Shown: piece after piece, positions 11,001-19,818 of the stretch
Position numbering within the stretch: the first letter of the stretch is position 1
Layout of the letters: the number at the start of each line of letters is the position of its first letter
Assembly (NCBI GenBank): GCA_964200075.2
Contig: CAXNAA020000344.1
Location: 1 to 22,248, forward strand
Length of the DNA: 22,248 nucleotides
Direction of reading: 5' to 3'
Source: Sphacelaria rigidula
Lineage: Eukaryota > Phaeophyceae > Sphacelariales
The notes under the pieces: generated by a model
Databases searched by the model: none
Told to the model about the DNA's origin: nothing
Seen by the model: only the letters and a program-made list of their open reading frames with translations
Program-made: the position numbers and the translations under genes

Positions 11001-13178
11001 CGGCGGCCATGGCAGCGGCAGCGGCAACCTCCCCGGCTACGTCAATCACACACCCGAATGTCTCTCCAATGATCCTCAGTGACCCGGGCTCAGGGGGATA
11101 CTCGCCTTCCGGGATTGCTGATGCAACCGCTGGTCCAGCGACTCCAACCGGCGCTACGGCGGGACCGCTGGTGCTACTGCTTCCTTCGATGGGGATTGGA
11201 ACGGCGGCGGCGGCAACGGTGGTAGCTGCAGCTAGCTTCGCCGTAGCTTGAGACGTCAACCCGGCTGCAGTGGGAACGACAAGGGGGCATGGTTCAGCTC
11301 CGGTAGGGGAAGAGGAAGGAGGGGTCCAGGAGTTGTTCAGCTTGCCCCTTGCACCGGTGCTAGTCTGGCGAAGACCCTTGAGGGCAATGCACTCCGCAAA
11401 AAGATCGTCCATGGAGAGTCTCGCCATAGCGTATTCCTCCGCCTAAAAAGGGGCAGAGGGAAGTGTGTGAAGTAGTGCAGGTCAGTGGCCTGGGTAGCAT
11501 GTGGGCAGCTACCTAGACATGCAGGTTGCGGCTGCGTTCACAGGTGGATTGACTTTCACGTACGCATACCACCAAATCGATAATACTCCAAGTTTGGGGC
11601 TGAAGAAAAACACTCGGAATGCACGAGGGTGTTCCGATTTAATTTCTGTTGAGAACATCGTCACCTTAGGTCCTCCACCCCCGTCACTCAGAAGAAGAGC
11701 TGTTCGGACGCAAGCGGCGGCCTTCGCTGGACCGCCTTCGTTTTGTTGTCCGTACACGAGGACGATGCCCTCGCCGCGCCGGTACTCAAGGGTCCCGCCC
11801 ATCTCTTCTTTCAGCTTGTGGAGGACGCGTCCTCCCCCAAGCAACAGACCCTGTGTGTTGAGTCATGGAAGTGTGATGCAAATTGTGATCCAGGTCTTGG
11901 TTTCAATTTCAGTCCATGGTCTTATGCGGTGAAGTACGCTGTCACAACGGAAAGGCCACAGACGGCATCAAAAGCTAGGGCTGCAAATCGTGCTACTGCG
12001 CCGCCAAATATTGCGGCTCCACACAACACCAGGACAAGAAAGCTCACCTCGTCTTCACGACCGACAGGTACCTCAACACAACGAGACCCATCCGCGCACT
12101 CGGGACCGTGATGGCGTCCGTGTCCTTTCCTCCCCTTACCAGGCGAGGTCATGGGCCCCTGGTCGATTTCAAAAGCACGCACGTGCGAGTATACGCATAA
12201 GACGGGATCAGCACCTGTGAAAAGTGGTGTACGGCGATGGAAACGGCAGCAACGACGTTTCTGCTTCCGCGTATCCAACACTTCTATACGACCGATGTAC
12301 CCCGCCACGAATCACAGCATCATCCAGCTGTCTAGATGTTCGGGGCACAACGGGAAAATGCTGCTCCCCAACATTCGGAACGTGGGAACCGTCTTTCTGA
12401 AACGAACCTGGGCGCGTCTTGTGTCGAACTCCTTGCCAGCAATACCACCCCCCTTGCCAAGGCGTGTCACTCTAGTTGCCGATGACACAACAGGAGCATC
12501 ACTATTGCCACCAGATAGTTTGGCTGCCGGCACCATGTACTTCGTCGCGGTATCGAGGGTTTTTTTGGCCAGAGGCGTTGACTCGGTCGCGCCAATCATC
12601 GAACCGCACTCGACGACAACAAGCCGACCGGATTCCGCAGTGGAAGACTGATGCCGTTTTGCAATCCTGTCGGGACCACCACAGTCGGTGCCTCCGTCGC
12701 TGATACTGCGAGAATTCTGCAAAAAGCGGGGCGAATCCATCGCGTCAACAGTGGCGGTGGATGAGCTACTTCTAGCGGCGTCGCTGTTGTTGGCGTGCGG
12801 GGTACGGACGCTGGCGCTGACAATCGCACCGCTGCCACCGGCGGTGATGGATCCGGCATTGGCCGGGGGTGGATCAGTTTCGTCCTCGGACGAAGAGGAA
12901 CTTTCCGAACAAGAAGAGCGAACGCTACTCGAGGTGCTCCCGGTGGCAGTCGGCGAGGTGCAGTAAGCGGAGGAAGATCCATCCGAGTGGTCCGAGTGCG
13001 GGCTGCTTGCCCCGCTTGTGCACACCATAGATGAGAGGGAAGGTGCGTGGTGGGATCCGCGCGGCCACCGCGTCTTGTGTTGCTCTCGTCTCTGCTGCTT
13101 CAAGTCGTGTCCGTCACCATCGTCTCGGGCGTTTTGCTTCATTTTTGATCCGGGAAGTGTGAGAGGAAGTGTTGCCAT
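6574..13178 (-). CDS. Vigilin-like multi-KH-domain protein, about nine exons (whole gene)
   Basis: Seen: nine minus-strand coding blocks join through GT..AG introns into one open frame of about 1,380 codons: 13178-12446, 12214-12048, 11850-11665, 11442-10777, 10386-10246, 9873-9652, 9278-9051, 8535-8197 and 8034-6574. Residues 1-245 are Ser-rich and acidic, about 289-781 hold tandem KH/KH-like repeats, and 782-1380 form a low-complexity Ser/Gly/His/Pro tail. Known: KH domains bind single-stranded RNA through a GXXG loop; vigilin and Bicaudal-C proteins carry tandem, partly degenerate KH repeats and act in mRNA localisation, stability or translation, mostly in the cytoplasm. Inferred: an RNA-binding or RNP-scaffold protein. 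Several GXXG loops are altered, so some repeats may not bind RNA. The exon 1/2 junction and the 3' end are the uncertain parts. The KH assignment is firm for the last repeat and for the exon 2/3 repeat, and weaker between them. Confidence 0.78.
8035..8196 (-). other. In-frame, stop-free 162-bp intron of the KH gene
   Basis: Bounded by gtatgc and taccag. Its length is a multiple of three and it has no stop in the gene frame, so retention would add 54 residues. It may be an alternative intron or may simply be coding. The encoded residues (LTLFNGQRNPSSALVV...) are less Ser/Gly biased than the flanks, which favours an intron. Confidence 0.5.
8197..8535 (-). CDS. KH gene exon 8: start of disordered C-terminal tail
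   Basis: Acceptor gaaaacag at 8536, donor gtatgc at 8196 after GGGAAG, 113 codons, phase 0. Rich in Pro, Ser and Gln. It contains an acidic/aromatic segment DPFDELQAFFAGESLP that resembles a short linear binding motif. It links in frame to exon 7 and reads straight through the following 162-bp intron without a stop. Confidence 0.66.
9051..9278 (-). CDS. KH gene exon 7: best-preserved last KH domain
   Basis: Acceptor gatgatacag at 9279; donor gtgcgg at 9050 after CTCAAG; 76 codons, phase 0. Contains a full KH domain: SLEVSVRVDRAIVTRLL, loop SRSG, RILAGISSNMGITLLVERE, then the strand and helix ending DAKDANRVLQLK. The first Gly of GXXG is Ser. If the gtgcgg donor were skipped, the frame would run to a stop at 8952, giving a short isoform without the long C-terminal tail. 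Confidence 0.75.
9652..9873 (-). CDS. KH gene exon 6: divergent KH-like repeat
   Basis: Acceptor caatcaacag at 9874, donor gtgagg at 9651, 74 codons, phase 0 both ends. Starts VPMPRAALKDLANSKGL, resembling the V-P-V-P opening of a vigilin repeat, continues with an Ala/Glu/Lys helix (AAAEARAEHKKKILDAA), a disordered Ser/Gly/Asp loop and a strand VELWADWP. The repeat is completed by ALIASLAEW at the start of exon 7. No GXXG is present. Confidence 0.68.
10006..10048 (+). repeat. Tandem duplication, period 26 bp, within a KH-gene intron
   Basis: GACGACGTAAATCAATG at 10006-10022 and 10032-10048, inside the intron between exons 5 and 6. Confidence 0.75.
10246..10386 (-). CDS. KH gene exon 5: second half of a KH-like repeat
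   Basis: Acceptor ttgctcag at 10387, donor gtaagg at 10245 after CTCGCG, 47 codons, phase 0 both ends. Residues SVTIEVDHKRGSVWVRGSP then EAVEEGRKDFQNKL give the strand, strand, helix end of a vigilin repeat (usual form: V-x-V-x-G-xx-xx-V-xx-A-xx-x-I). It completes the unit begun at the end of exon 4; no GXXG loop is visible in that unit. Confidence 0.72.
10777..11442 (-). CDS. KH gene exon 4: linker and Ala-interrupted KH-like repeat
   Basis: Acceptor ccttttta|g at 11444-11443, donor gtatgg at 10776 after TGTGAG, 222 codons, phase 0 both ends. Exon residues 1-30 look helical (MARLSMDDLFAECIALKGL). Residues 31-115 are a Pro/Ser/Ala linker. About 117-197 is a KH-like unit: SLRIIGETFGCVIDV, then an Ala run (137-152) and a Gly-rich patch inserted in the variable loop, then DILIWGPAGSVVEAKEAV. 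From 200 on another unit begins (AEVVVGAARIKRRDRGFWVN). Low-complexity GCG/GCC codons explain the long antisense ORFs here. Confidence 0.72.
11665..11850 (-). CDS. KH gene exon 3: core of first KH repeat
   Basis: Acceptor acacacag at 11851, donor gtgacg at 11664, 62 codons, phase 0 both ends. Reads GLLLGGGRVLHKLKEEMGG then TLEYRR and IVLVYG, followed by an Ala-rich helix. This matches the KH order of loop, helix, strand, strand, helix. The loop is GGGR rather than a clean GXXG. Joined to exon 2 it gives one continuous KH repeat, which strongly supports this splice. Confidence 0.72.
12048..12214 (-). CDS. KH gene exon 2: start of first KH repeat
   Basis: Acceptor ttttcacag at 12215; donor gtgagc at 12047 after GAAGACGAG, phase 0. 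The exon ends ...SRCVEVPVGREDE, the typical first beta strand and turn of a vigilin-type KH repeat (hydrophobic-x-V-P-V), completed by exon 3. A basic linker (SPGKGRKGHGRHH) precedes it. If the alternative acceptor gaccag at 12160-12159 is used, the exon shortens to 12158-12048, keeps the same frame and is phase 0 at both ends. Confidence 0.6.
12446..13178 (-). CDS. KH gene exon 1: Ser-rich acidic N-terminus
   Basis: Frame opens at ATG 13178 (MATLPLTLPG...). About 245 residues rich in Ser, Thr, Asp and Glu, with a Ser run followed by an acidic patch (SESSSSSEDE, residues about 91-100) and no recognised fold. The 3' boundary is uncertain: a donor gtattg at 12445 gives a phase-1 end joining the acceptor at 12215; a donor gttcgt at 12407 (exon end 12408, after GCCCAG) gives a phase-0 end joining the acceptor at 12159. 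Three bases upstream of the ATG stands CAG (13184-13182) after a pyrimidine-rich stretch, so a leader intron may precede this exon and the true N-terminus could lie further upstream. Confidence 0.62.
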
Positions 13179-13496
13179 TCTCTGTACGTACCCGGAAGAG
13201 GAGAGAGAAAGGGCGAGCGTAGGGAACGTGAATAATCGTGCTTGGTTGTGACTTCCTGTGGAAAGCGGCCACATTCATATATATCTGGAAGCTTCTGGGA
13301 CGATATCACGATCACTTCGGGCAACAGTCCAACGTGCGACTTCTTCATCGACTGATGTGGCGCAGTACATGCTCACGAACGCAAGTCCAGCCAGTGTACA
13401 TGAGCGTCAAGAGATCAGCAAACATATAACGCTTCTGATCCTAGACTCTTCGTTGTTCCCTTTCTGTACCCCGCAAATGCGGCATCTACGGAATTT

Positions 13497-13520
13497 CCCC
13501 CCCCCTCCCCCCCCCCCCCC
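13497..13520 (+). repeat. Poly-C tract
   Basis: C run interrupted once by T, upstream of the KH gene start (poly-G on the gene strand). Could be promoter-proximal or an assembly weak point. Confidence 0.7.
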
Positions 13521-14517
13521 AGTGCGGGGATGGGTGAGATGACACTACAGAGCTGTTCCGTGCCACGATACTCTGCGTCACTCATGAAATGACACCTGTG
13601 GGTGTGCTCGAGCGGGAGCGGGTGATCCCCATACTTTCCTGTTGTGCACTGCACAACCGCACGGCACGACGAGCAGAGCATCTGAACACGCGGTGGCGTA
13701 TACTTCACACGCGATGGGTAAGCGTGCCGAACAGTCTGTCATCAAGGTGTTGGAAGTTGAAGCTAAAAAAAATGTGTAGTGGTGAGTGAAGTTGCCGTTC
13801 GGGTTTTCGAGATGTTGACAAGGGGTGAGTGCTTGTACTTGACATTACACATGCATGGGAGATGGCTCAATGCATTCATCTGTTGAAGCAGACAAGGCAG
13901 TTCATCTGGACTTATGTATAAAGGAGATGGTATTGCAGAAGCATGACTAGGACACCCAATTTTCCGTGATCGTGACCACGTCGTATTCCTGCTTTCTTTG
14001 AAACATTCCCTGTAATTTTAGTTGACAAAGATGGTATTTTAAGAGCAGATTTGTACGAAATTTCGGTATTACTGTACGACTCTTGAAGGCTCGAGCTCTC
14101 AAAACGAGAACATCGGCACATGCACGCATGACGACTGCTTATTCAAGGGCACGAGAGGGGAAAGTGGGGAAAAAGGGATGGTGCAGCATAGGATGGGCGA
14201 CAAATTCAAGGAGATAAAAATAGACGCCTCGAGTTGCCCCGATCACTCGGGAACCTCACTCGAACAAATTTATTTTCCCTTGGTCAGACGTCGAGACCTT
14301 CGCTAAAGGGGCAGCACGCGGCACGGAATTGACGTCATCTCGTTTAATCACGATGTTCCATGGACTCCCACACGACCAAAACATCGATCCGTTCTTCGAC
14401 CGTCATCGACCGTGATGCTGGACGAAACAGAGTTTTTGTTTGGACGATTCCAGTGATTCTTTCAGGGGGTGACACATGGTCTGTTCAAGGTCGGACCTTT
14501 TTATGTAGGCACTATTT

Positions 14518-14563
14518 TTTTTGTCGTAATTGAATGAGCGTTTTTGTCGTAATTGAATGAGCG
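14518..14563 (+). repeat. Perfect tandem duplication of a 23-bp unit
   Basis: The unit begins TTTTTGTCGTAATTGAATG; copies 14518-14540 and 14541-14563 are identical. Confidence 0.85.
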
Positions 14564-16713
14564 AATGGTGTTTTATTTCGTACACCCGTTCGAGGAGCGA
14601 AATCCCATTTCATGTCTTCGTGCCTCTGCCGCAGGGTTGCGGAGGTAGCTGAGGATGAATTGTGGGTGGTTTGTACGTTTCTGTGCACGGGTAGTATTTG
14701 GTGTGGTGGTCTGCAAGACGGGAGTCAAGCACCTCATGTGAAACGGGATTTGAGCGTGGACAAGGGTGTCCGCATCAGGTTCCTGTTGGTGGGTAATGCG
14801 ACAAGCGTGATGCGTAGGTCCCGTGCGTAGAAGAGGGACTCTCGTGTTACGACAGGCCTTTCTCGCATTGGTGGCAGCGTTCGGCGGCGGTACAAATGTA
14901 GACCACGTGAGTGTGTACACGATCATGAGCGTAGTTTGTTTTTGTGAACCACTTCTGTGTACGAGACGAACCCGCGCCCAAATAACCGTTGCAAAATCGG
15001 CTCTGAAATTGAAGTTCGAGGGTGATGTGGTTTGTGGCCAGCACAATATCAAATTCTGTTTTCAAGGGAGAATACACCATCGAATCACTATATGTGCATT
15101 GAAACATTGGTGGAAAGGAGGGAGAAGGTGTTCGCTCAAGGAGATGAGAGAAGCAAGGAGTCGGGAATATATGCAGCCGTCACGACTTCACGCTGAAGTG
15201 CAGCGTAATGACACAATTTTTCCCAGTTTAGAAACCTCACAAGCGTGATTTCGAGTGCGGAGGAACGCTTTGATTGAACTACGCGGTACGCCTCCTGGAC
15301 GAACGGTCGAACAAACTGTGCCGTTCGCCACCCTCTTGTTTCTCCATTGAACAGTGTCTTGCACTTTCGTTTTATTCCCTCATTCCTTCGTGTTCACTGC
15401 GGGGAGTGTTATATGTCCCGATTCCCGACATCATCGGTCATGAAACAGATCTGTGCGCACCACGAGACGTTCACGTCTGGATATACACTACTGCCGACGG
15501 ATGAGAGCCAACGTTTTTTGTTAGTACGTGTCACACGACGTGTGGTTTTCGATGTTCCTGGAAGCTTCAATAGTTTTGCTCTCGTGTCAACCTCGGCATT
15601 TCTACATGCTCGAATGTTTTCAATTTCATCTTGGTCTGTTGATTTTAAATTCTTTCTTGCGAAGTACATGTCGATATCTCACCTGTTGTACTTGGTTGGA
15701 GGCCTTGACAAGCCGTATTTCCGTCGCGTCAGGAACGCTGTTGAACATGTGGTCGGGCAGGCTCGGACACCGCTCACGTTCTTCGCAATTCTCAACAAGC
15801 GAGTGCTCTGCAGCGCACGAGGAAGGGAAGCGGGCAATTTTCACGTGTTCATGGGTGACGAAACAATCAAGAACCAGAACAATACCTCCCCGGGACAAGG
15901 TTATCGGCAAGACGAGGGTGCACTAGCTTTTGTAAAATATAAGACGCGAGCTTGTGTGCTAAAACGCTTGATGGAGGTGCCCAAGCTGGGGAAGTGCGTA
16001 GTACAGATGTGTGGGGTCTAGAGGGTAATTCAAGGTGTGAATGCCAACGTTTGATTTGGACACTGCTCGCAACGTCAGAGATGAGTAAGTTCACACAGCT
16101 ACATCGCGTTATACCTATTATCGCACATAATTGAGCGACGTTGGATCGCTGGGACGAAGTAGATCATTCAATTAAGAAAAATAAAGAATAAGGGAGCTGA
16201 CGCGAGCTTGAACCGGAATGGTCATCGGGCACGATATGATTTCACGTATTGGGTAGATACGGTGGCATGAGAGCGGCTCCGAATAAGGAAGCAATGTTAT
16301 AATGGAAGCCCTCCCGCGATGAGAGGGTATATCTATATGGACGTATCATGTCTATCCGAATACGACAGAGCTTCCGTGAGTATTCTGGTATCAGCTGAGG
16401 CAACACGCAGACAGGACCAAGGTTTTGTCCATTGCGAATGAGTGTAGCGTTTGACCACGGACAGCGGCCACCGCAAAACGGAAACACGAAATGAGCAAAT
16501 AAATATGTGCATGTGGAACTGGAACAAACCTGAAAGCGTACCAGGCAATGAAAACACACATGGATACACGGTCTACTATTGTATGAGTCGCATGAGATGT
16601 CATTATCGAAACACTCACTTAATATGCTTTGTGAGGCCGCCCCAACTGTTTGCCCACTCCGAAACGTGTGCACAGTGAGCTGCTACCCTTATGCCGAAGA
16701 TGGCTATACTCAC

Positions 16714-17248
16714 CGGAAAAAGCCCTGAACCGAAGCCCAGCACACTCACGGAGGGCAACCTCGAGAGAGCTTATTCTTTCCTGTGCTTCAGTCAGACTCG
16801 ACTCTGCTCGCTTGGCGCGCGCCTCCGCGGAGATGCGTGCGGCACTCTCGGCCTCGCATTGCGCTTGCAACTCTTCCACTCGCTGGTGTAAAACGCTTAC
16901 GCGGTCGTTGTCACGGTTGCTGCAGTGGCAAAGTTGAGTGCTTTTCTTCTCGGCTTCCTTCCCCACTCTAGTTGACGCTGTCACGGATGTCGGACTCGCA
17001 AAGATTCTGTCCGCTTGGTGTTGCTGGCCATGACCATCCGCGCCCGTTGTTTGTCCCGCACGCGGGGGTACCGTAACTGTGGCACAGTTGCCGTTCTTGG
17101 TATTGCTGTTATTGTTGGCGCTGCTGTCGATATGTTGTAAGCTCCGTAAAGGGGAGCCCGCCTGTGAACGAGGAAAGACATGATGGGAGGAGGGGCATTG
17201 ATTGGTACTACTAATCCTCCTACGGCCTAGTGAGTTGAGGTAAGGCTC
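16714..17248 (-). CDS. Coiled-coil protein, internal exon (partial gene)
   Basis: Minus-strand open block of 178 codons plus one base, ending at a strong donor gtgagt (16713-16708), phase 1. The first 110 residues are Ser/Asn/Gly/His rich. Residues about 112-170 form a coiled coil (RVSVLHQRVEELQAQ ... AEARAKRAESSLTEAQERISSLEVAL) with hydrophobic heptad positions and Ala/Glu/Arg surface. The frame has no ATG upstream in the block, so it probably starts at an acceptor; gtgcag at 17249 fits phase 0. The family is not identified; coiled coils of this sort usually mediate oligomerisation. The next exon downstream was not found. Confidence 0.45.
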
Positions 17249-17933
17249 CTGCACTCCGGTTTCTGTGCTTGTTTCTCGGGGACACCACGTCGTGTATCCC
17301 AGATCATCGATCACACACACTTTTTCCTCGCGAAATGTTTTTCGCGCATACACAACCGAAGGCTTCCAAGCGGGACCACCGAAGAACTAGGGCGTCACTT
17401 GAAATTGAGATGGCATTTAGAATCTGGAATCCAAGTACTCCCGGCATGCCCGCCGTAGGATGAGGGTTGCATCACTGCCGAAACAGTAGGGGTTTCGCAC
17501 GCGACCGCTCGCGACGCGCTGAAAAATGGACCTCCATCTACCCTCAAATCATTTCGCTGTGCAAACACCATGCACATAGGTACCTTGGAAGTTCACGGGT
17601 TGTACACTCCGCAAACCAACGTACAACAGCGCTGCACGCACACACATTGGCGTACGCGTCTATTGACCGAACGTTTCACGTTGCAACATCCAATCCACCA
17701 GTTAGGTACTTGTGAAAGTTGCCTGTGAGCACAAGCGACACACAAACAAGTGCTCTACCGCACGCCACACCGACACAAAGGTCTGCCTCTTGGATCAGTA
17801 ACCGCGAAACAGTCATCATGAAAGAGCAGAGACCCGCACACCAACCCAGGGTTTCTCCAAAAGGTCCATGGACGCAACTATAAGTGTAGTGGGCTTGCTA
17901 TAACAACTTTACAGATGCCAGGCAGTTTCTCAC

Positions 17934-17963
17934 CACTGTGACTTCTTCGCCACTACAAGCCAT
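17934..17963 (-). CDS. Possible first exon of the coiled-coil gene
   Basis: ATG at 17963 (aaggatATGG) opens MACSGEEVTV and meets donor gtgaga at 17933, phase 0. This matches the phase of the acceptor proposed at 17249 for the coiled-coil exon, across an intron of about 685 bp. The acceptor lacks a good pyrimidine tract, so this link is tentative. The open frame also continues upstream of the ATG. Confidence 0.22.
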
Positions 17964-17984
17964 ATCCTTCGCTCCGCTCTGTCC

Positions 17985-18295
17985 CCACGCCGCCAAAATC
18001 ACACCTAGGCGAGTCTCAGGCCTGTGCACGCGGATTTGTTGTGCTCTCCAAGGGGCGAGGCCCTCTCTCCAACGGTGGACTGGAAAAGGACCGGAATCGC
18101 AATTTCGGCAATGTGATGAGTAGCGCTGGCTGCTGCGATCAGTCAGTAAGCTTGAACCTTGTACACATGCACGAGGTGAAGGCACGTATGTTTACTGCAA
18201 TGCACTCTGGCGAATCAGTCGATGCACACCAGGAGCCTGAAGTGATCGATGAGCTCGCACCTCACACACCAACTATTCCTCTCGGCAGGCCGTGA
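17985..18295 (+). CDS. Weak candidate for a plus-strand terminal exon
   Basis: A plus-strand frame ends at a TGA at 18293-18295. Acceptor-like cacctag (to 18008) and tctcag (to 18019) precede it. Residues GLEKDRNRNFGNVM and AHQEPEVIDELAPHTPTIP look more protein-like than neighbouring frames, and GT-rich plus-strand sequence follows, as after the KH gene. No family recognised and no upstream exon found. Confidence 0.15.
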
Positions 18296-19739
18296 TTGGC
18301 GCTTGATGCAGTCAGCGTTGATATGTGCTGAATAAATTATGTCTGTAGTTGCGCTGCTGAGATATGGTTTGCCTGACGGTGCTATGGGACTGGGCTGCCA
18401 AACTTTTTAAATATATGTATACTGTTCCGAAGTACGCATTTAAATCCCCCCTGGTGACAGTGTGTGAAATGTGCGGATCGATCGTGGCGGCGGACCGTTT
18501 AATTAATTTTTCTGTGTACATAAAAAAAGATCCTGTATCTTACCCCGCCTGTCGTTATTTTTGTTTCGTGCTCGTGCCGCGTCTTCAGGACTCAGTGCAG
18601 CATGAGGTAGCGATAGTGATTGTCTTGCTTCATTTTGGAGCGTCGAGTGTCTTTTCTTGCTCTGCGGAGCCATCTCTGCGGCCGGAAGCCGGCGTTGATG
18701 GAGACAGTGTATTGGGAGCTGCGGAGTTATTTATGGGCTGTTGGACGAGGGAACTGGAAACTAGAAGGCAAGTACCAACACAACTTGTAGTACGATACAG
18801 TACAAGAGTCAACAGTTATATCGCCGTGTCTCTTGTGTCTCTGCGTCCTACACAGTTAGTCGATATTTTCACTCTTCAGATATAAGGGAAAAGAAGACTA
18901 CTTTTTTCTTTACATGGTGCCACTGTTGAACGGGTACGGATTAATTAACCATAATGATGAAGTCTATCTGTCGACTTGGTCGATTATACCTACGATGTTT
19001 GATCCGTCTCCCTGTGTGCTGGGGTGGGTTTGGGGGACAGGTTTTCGAGACCTTCCACTTTCGGAACCTTCCTGCCCAGGTTGTTGTTCCGGCACTTTCA
19101 TTGTACCATACCTTCTCCCGAACAACGTGAACATGTATGTGCGGTAGTAACATGATTATCCTTAGTTCATTGAGGTAACTGAGTTATTTGCACTGTGTAG
19201 GACTACGCGCCCGCGTCCATACGAACGGTTTCGAGGTCCCATCGTACTTGTAAGTGCGAAAACGGAACATAAATATATGGGGTAATGTATGAGCCCTTGG
19301 GACTGAACCTAGATCAAACAGGATACATACGTAATATCAGGATTTGCCAAGGTATACCAACTTTGCTCTCTGTAGTACAACGCTACAGGAGACCGAACTA
19401 TATTACCGGTGAGTCCTGAGTCCTGGTTCCAACACGATGAATTGCCGACAACGACAAGTATTGGCTGACGCTAGTTGAGCTTCTTGATCGGAATGCCCAT
19501 ATAGATAAAAGAACAACCTCATCCCATGCTCCAACAGTTTGGTACTGTTGTACGCACTCCTTTATTATCCCTTCAAAGCTCTCTGTGACATGCTCACGAT
19601 CGGGTCGAAATATTTTGCCCCTTTAGCAGGGAGGCGGGCAACCTGCAGAACCGGCATCATTTCATCTCGAAATATGAGGGACGTAGTAAGACACATTCAA
19701 CGTTGATCCAAGACTGAACCTTGTGGTCAATACAAACGG
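18296..19739. other. Gene-poor stretch, GT-rich on the plus strand to about 19180
   Basis: Contains a 173-codon ATG ORF (18364-18885, plus) with no recognisable motif, probably favoured by low A content. Beyond 19180 nothing but a short GAGTCCT doublet near 19413 was seen. Confidence 0.4.
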
Positions 19740-19818
19740 TGCCGATTCAACATATGACCATAACTGTGGGCTTGACCCTTGAATCGCGAGAATAGGTCAT
19801 CTATCTGTTGAATCGGCA
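19740..19818. repeat. Inverted repeat with 13-bp perfect arms
   Basis: TGCCGATTCAACA at 19740-19752 pairs with 19806-19818; a further ATGACC/GGTCAT pair lies just inside. Could form a hairpin or be a small foldback element. A degraded direct copy of the right flank (CGGCATCA..TTTCAT) occurs near 19652-19667. Confidence 0.55.

Larger units (their letters stand above)
13182..16707. other. Long stretch without a convincing gene, GT-rich on the plus strand
   Basis: Lies upstream of the KH gene and downstream of the coiled-coil exon. The plus strand from about 13550 to 16000 is visibly G/T-rich, the mirror of the KH 3' flank. The longest plus-strand frame (15347-16021) starts at TTG and has no recognisable domain; a 141-codon frame at 14823-15248 is likewise unrecognised. 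Minus-strand ORFs here lack coding character. Missing exons of the coiled-coil gene may be hidden here. Confidence 0.4.

Noticed and set aside
10690-11251. Plus-strand ORFs of 130 and 181 codons, Ala/Pro-rich
   Set aside because: Antisense shadow of exon 4 and its GCN tract.
12151-13034. Several plus-strand ORFs of 75-166 codons
   Set aside because: Antisense to the Ser-rich exon 1 and to exon 2; no splice or start context.
13497-13520. Poly-C tract as a telomere-like or G-quadruplex element
   Set aside because: A single simple homopolymer with no repeat unit; could be an assembly slip.
15347-16021. 224-codon plus-strand ORF
   Set aside because: Starts at TTG, not ATG, has no recognisable motif and lies in low-A sequence where stops are rare on this strand.
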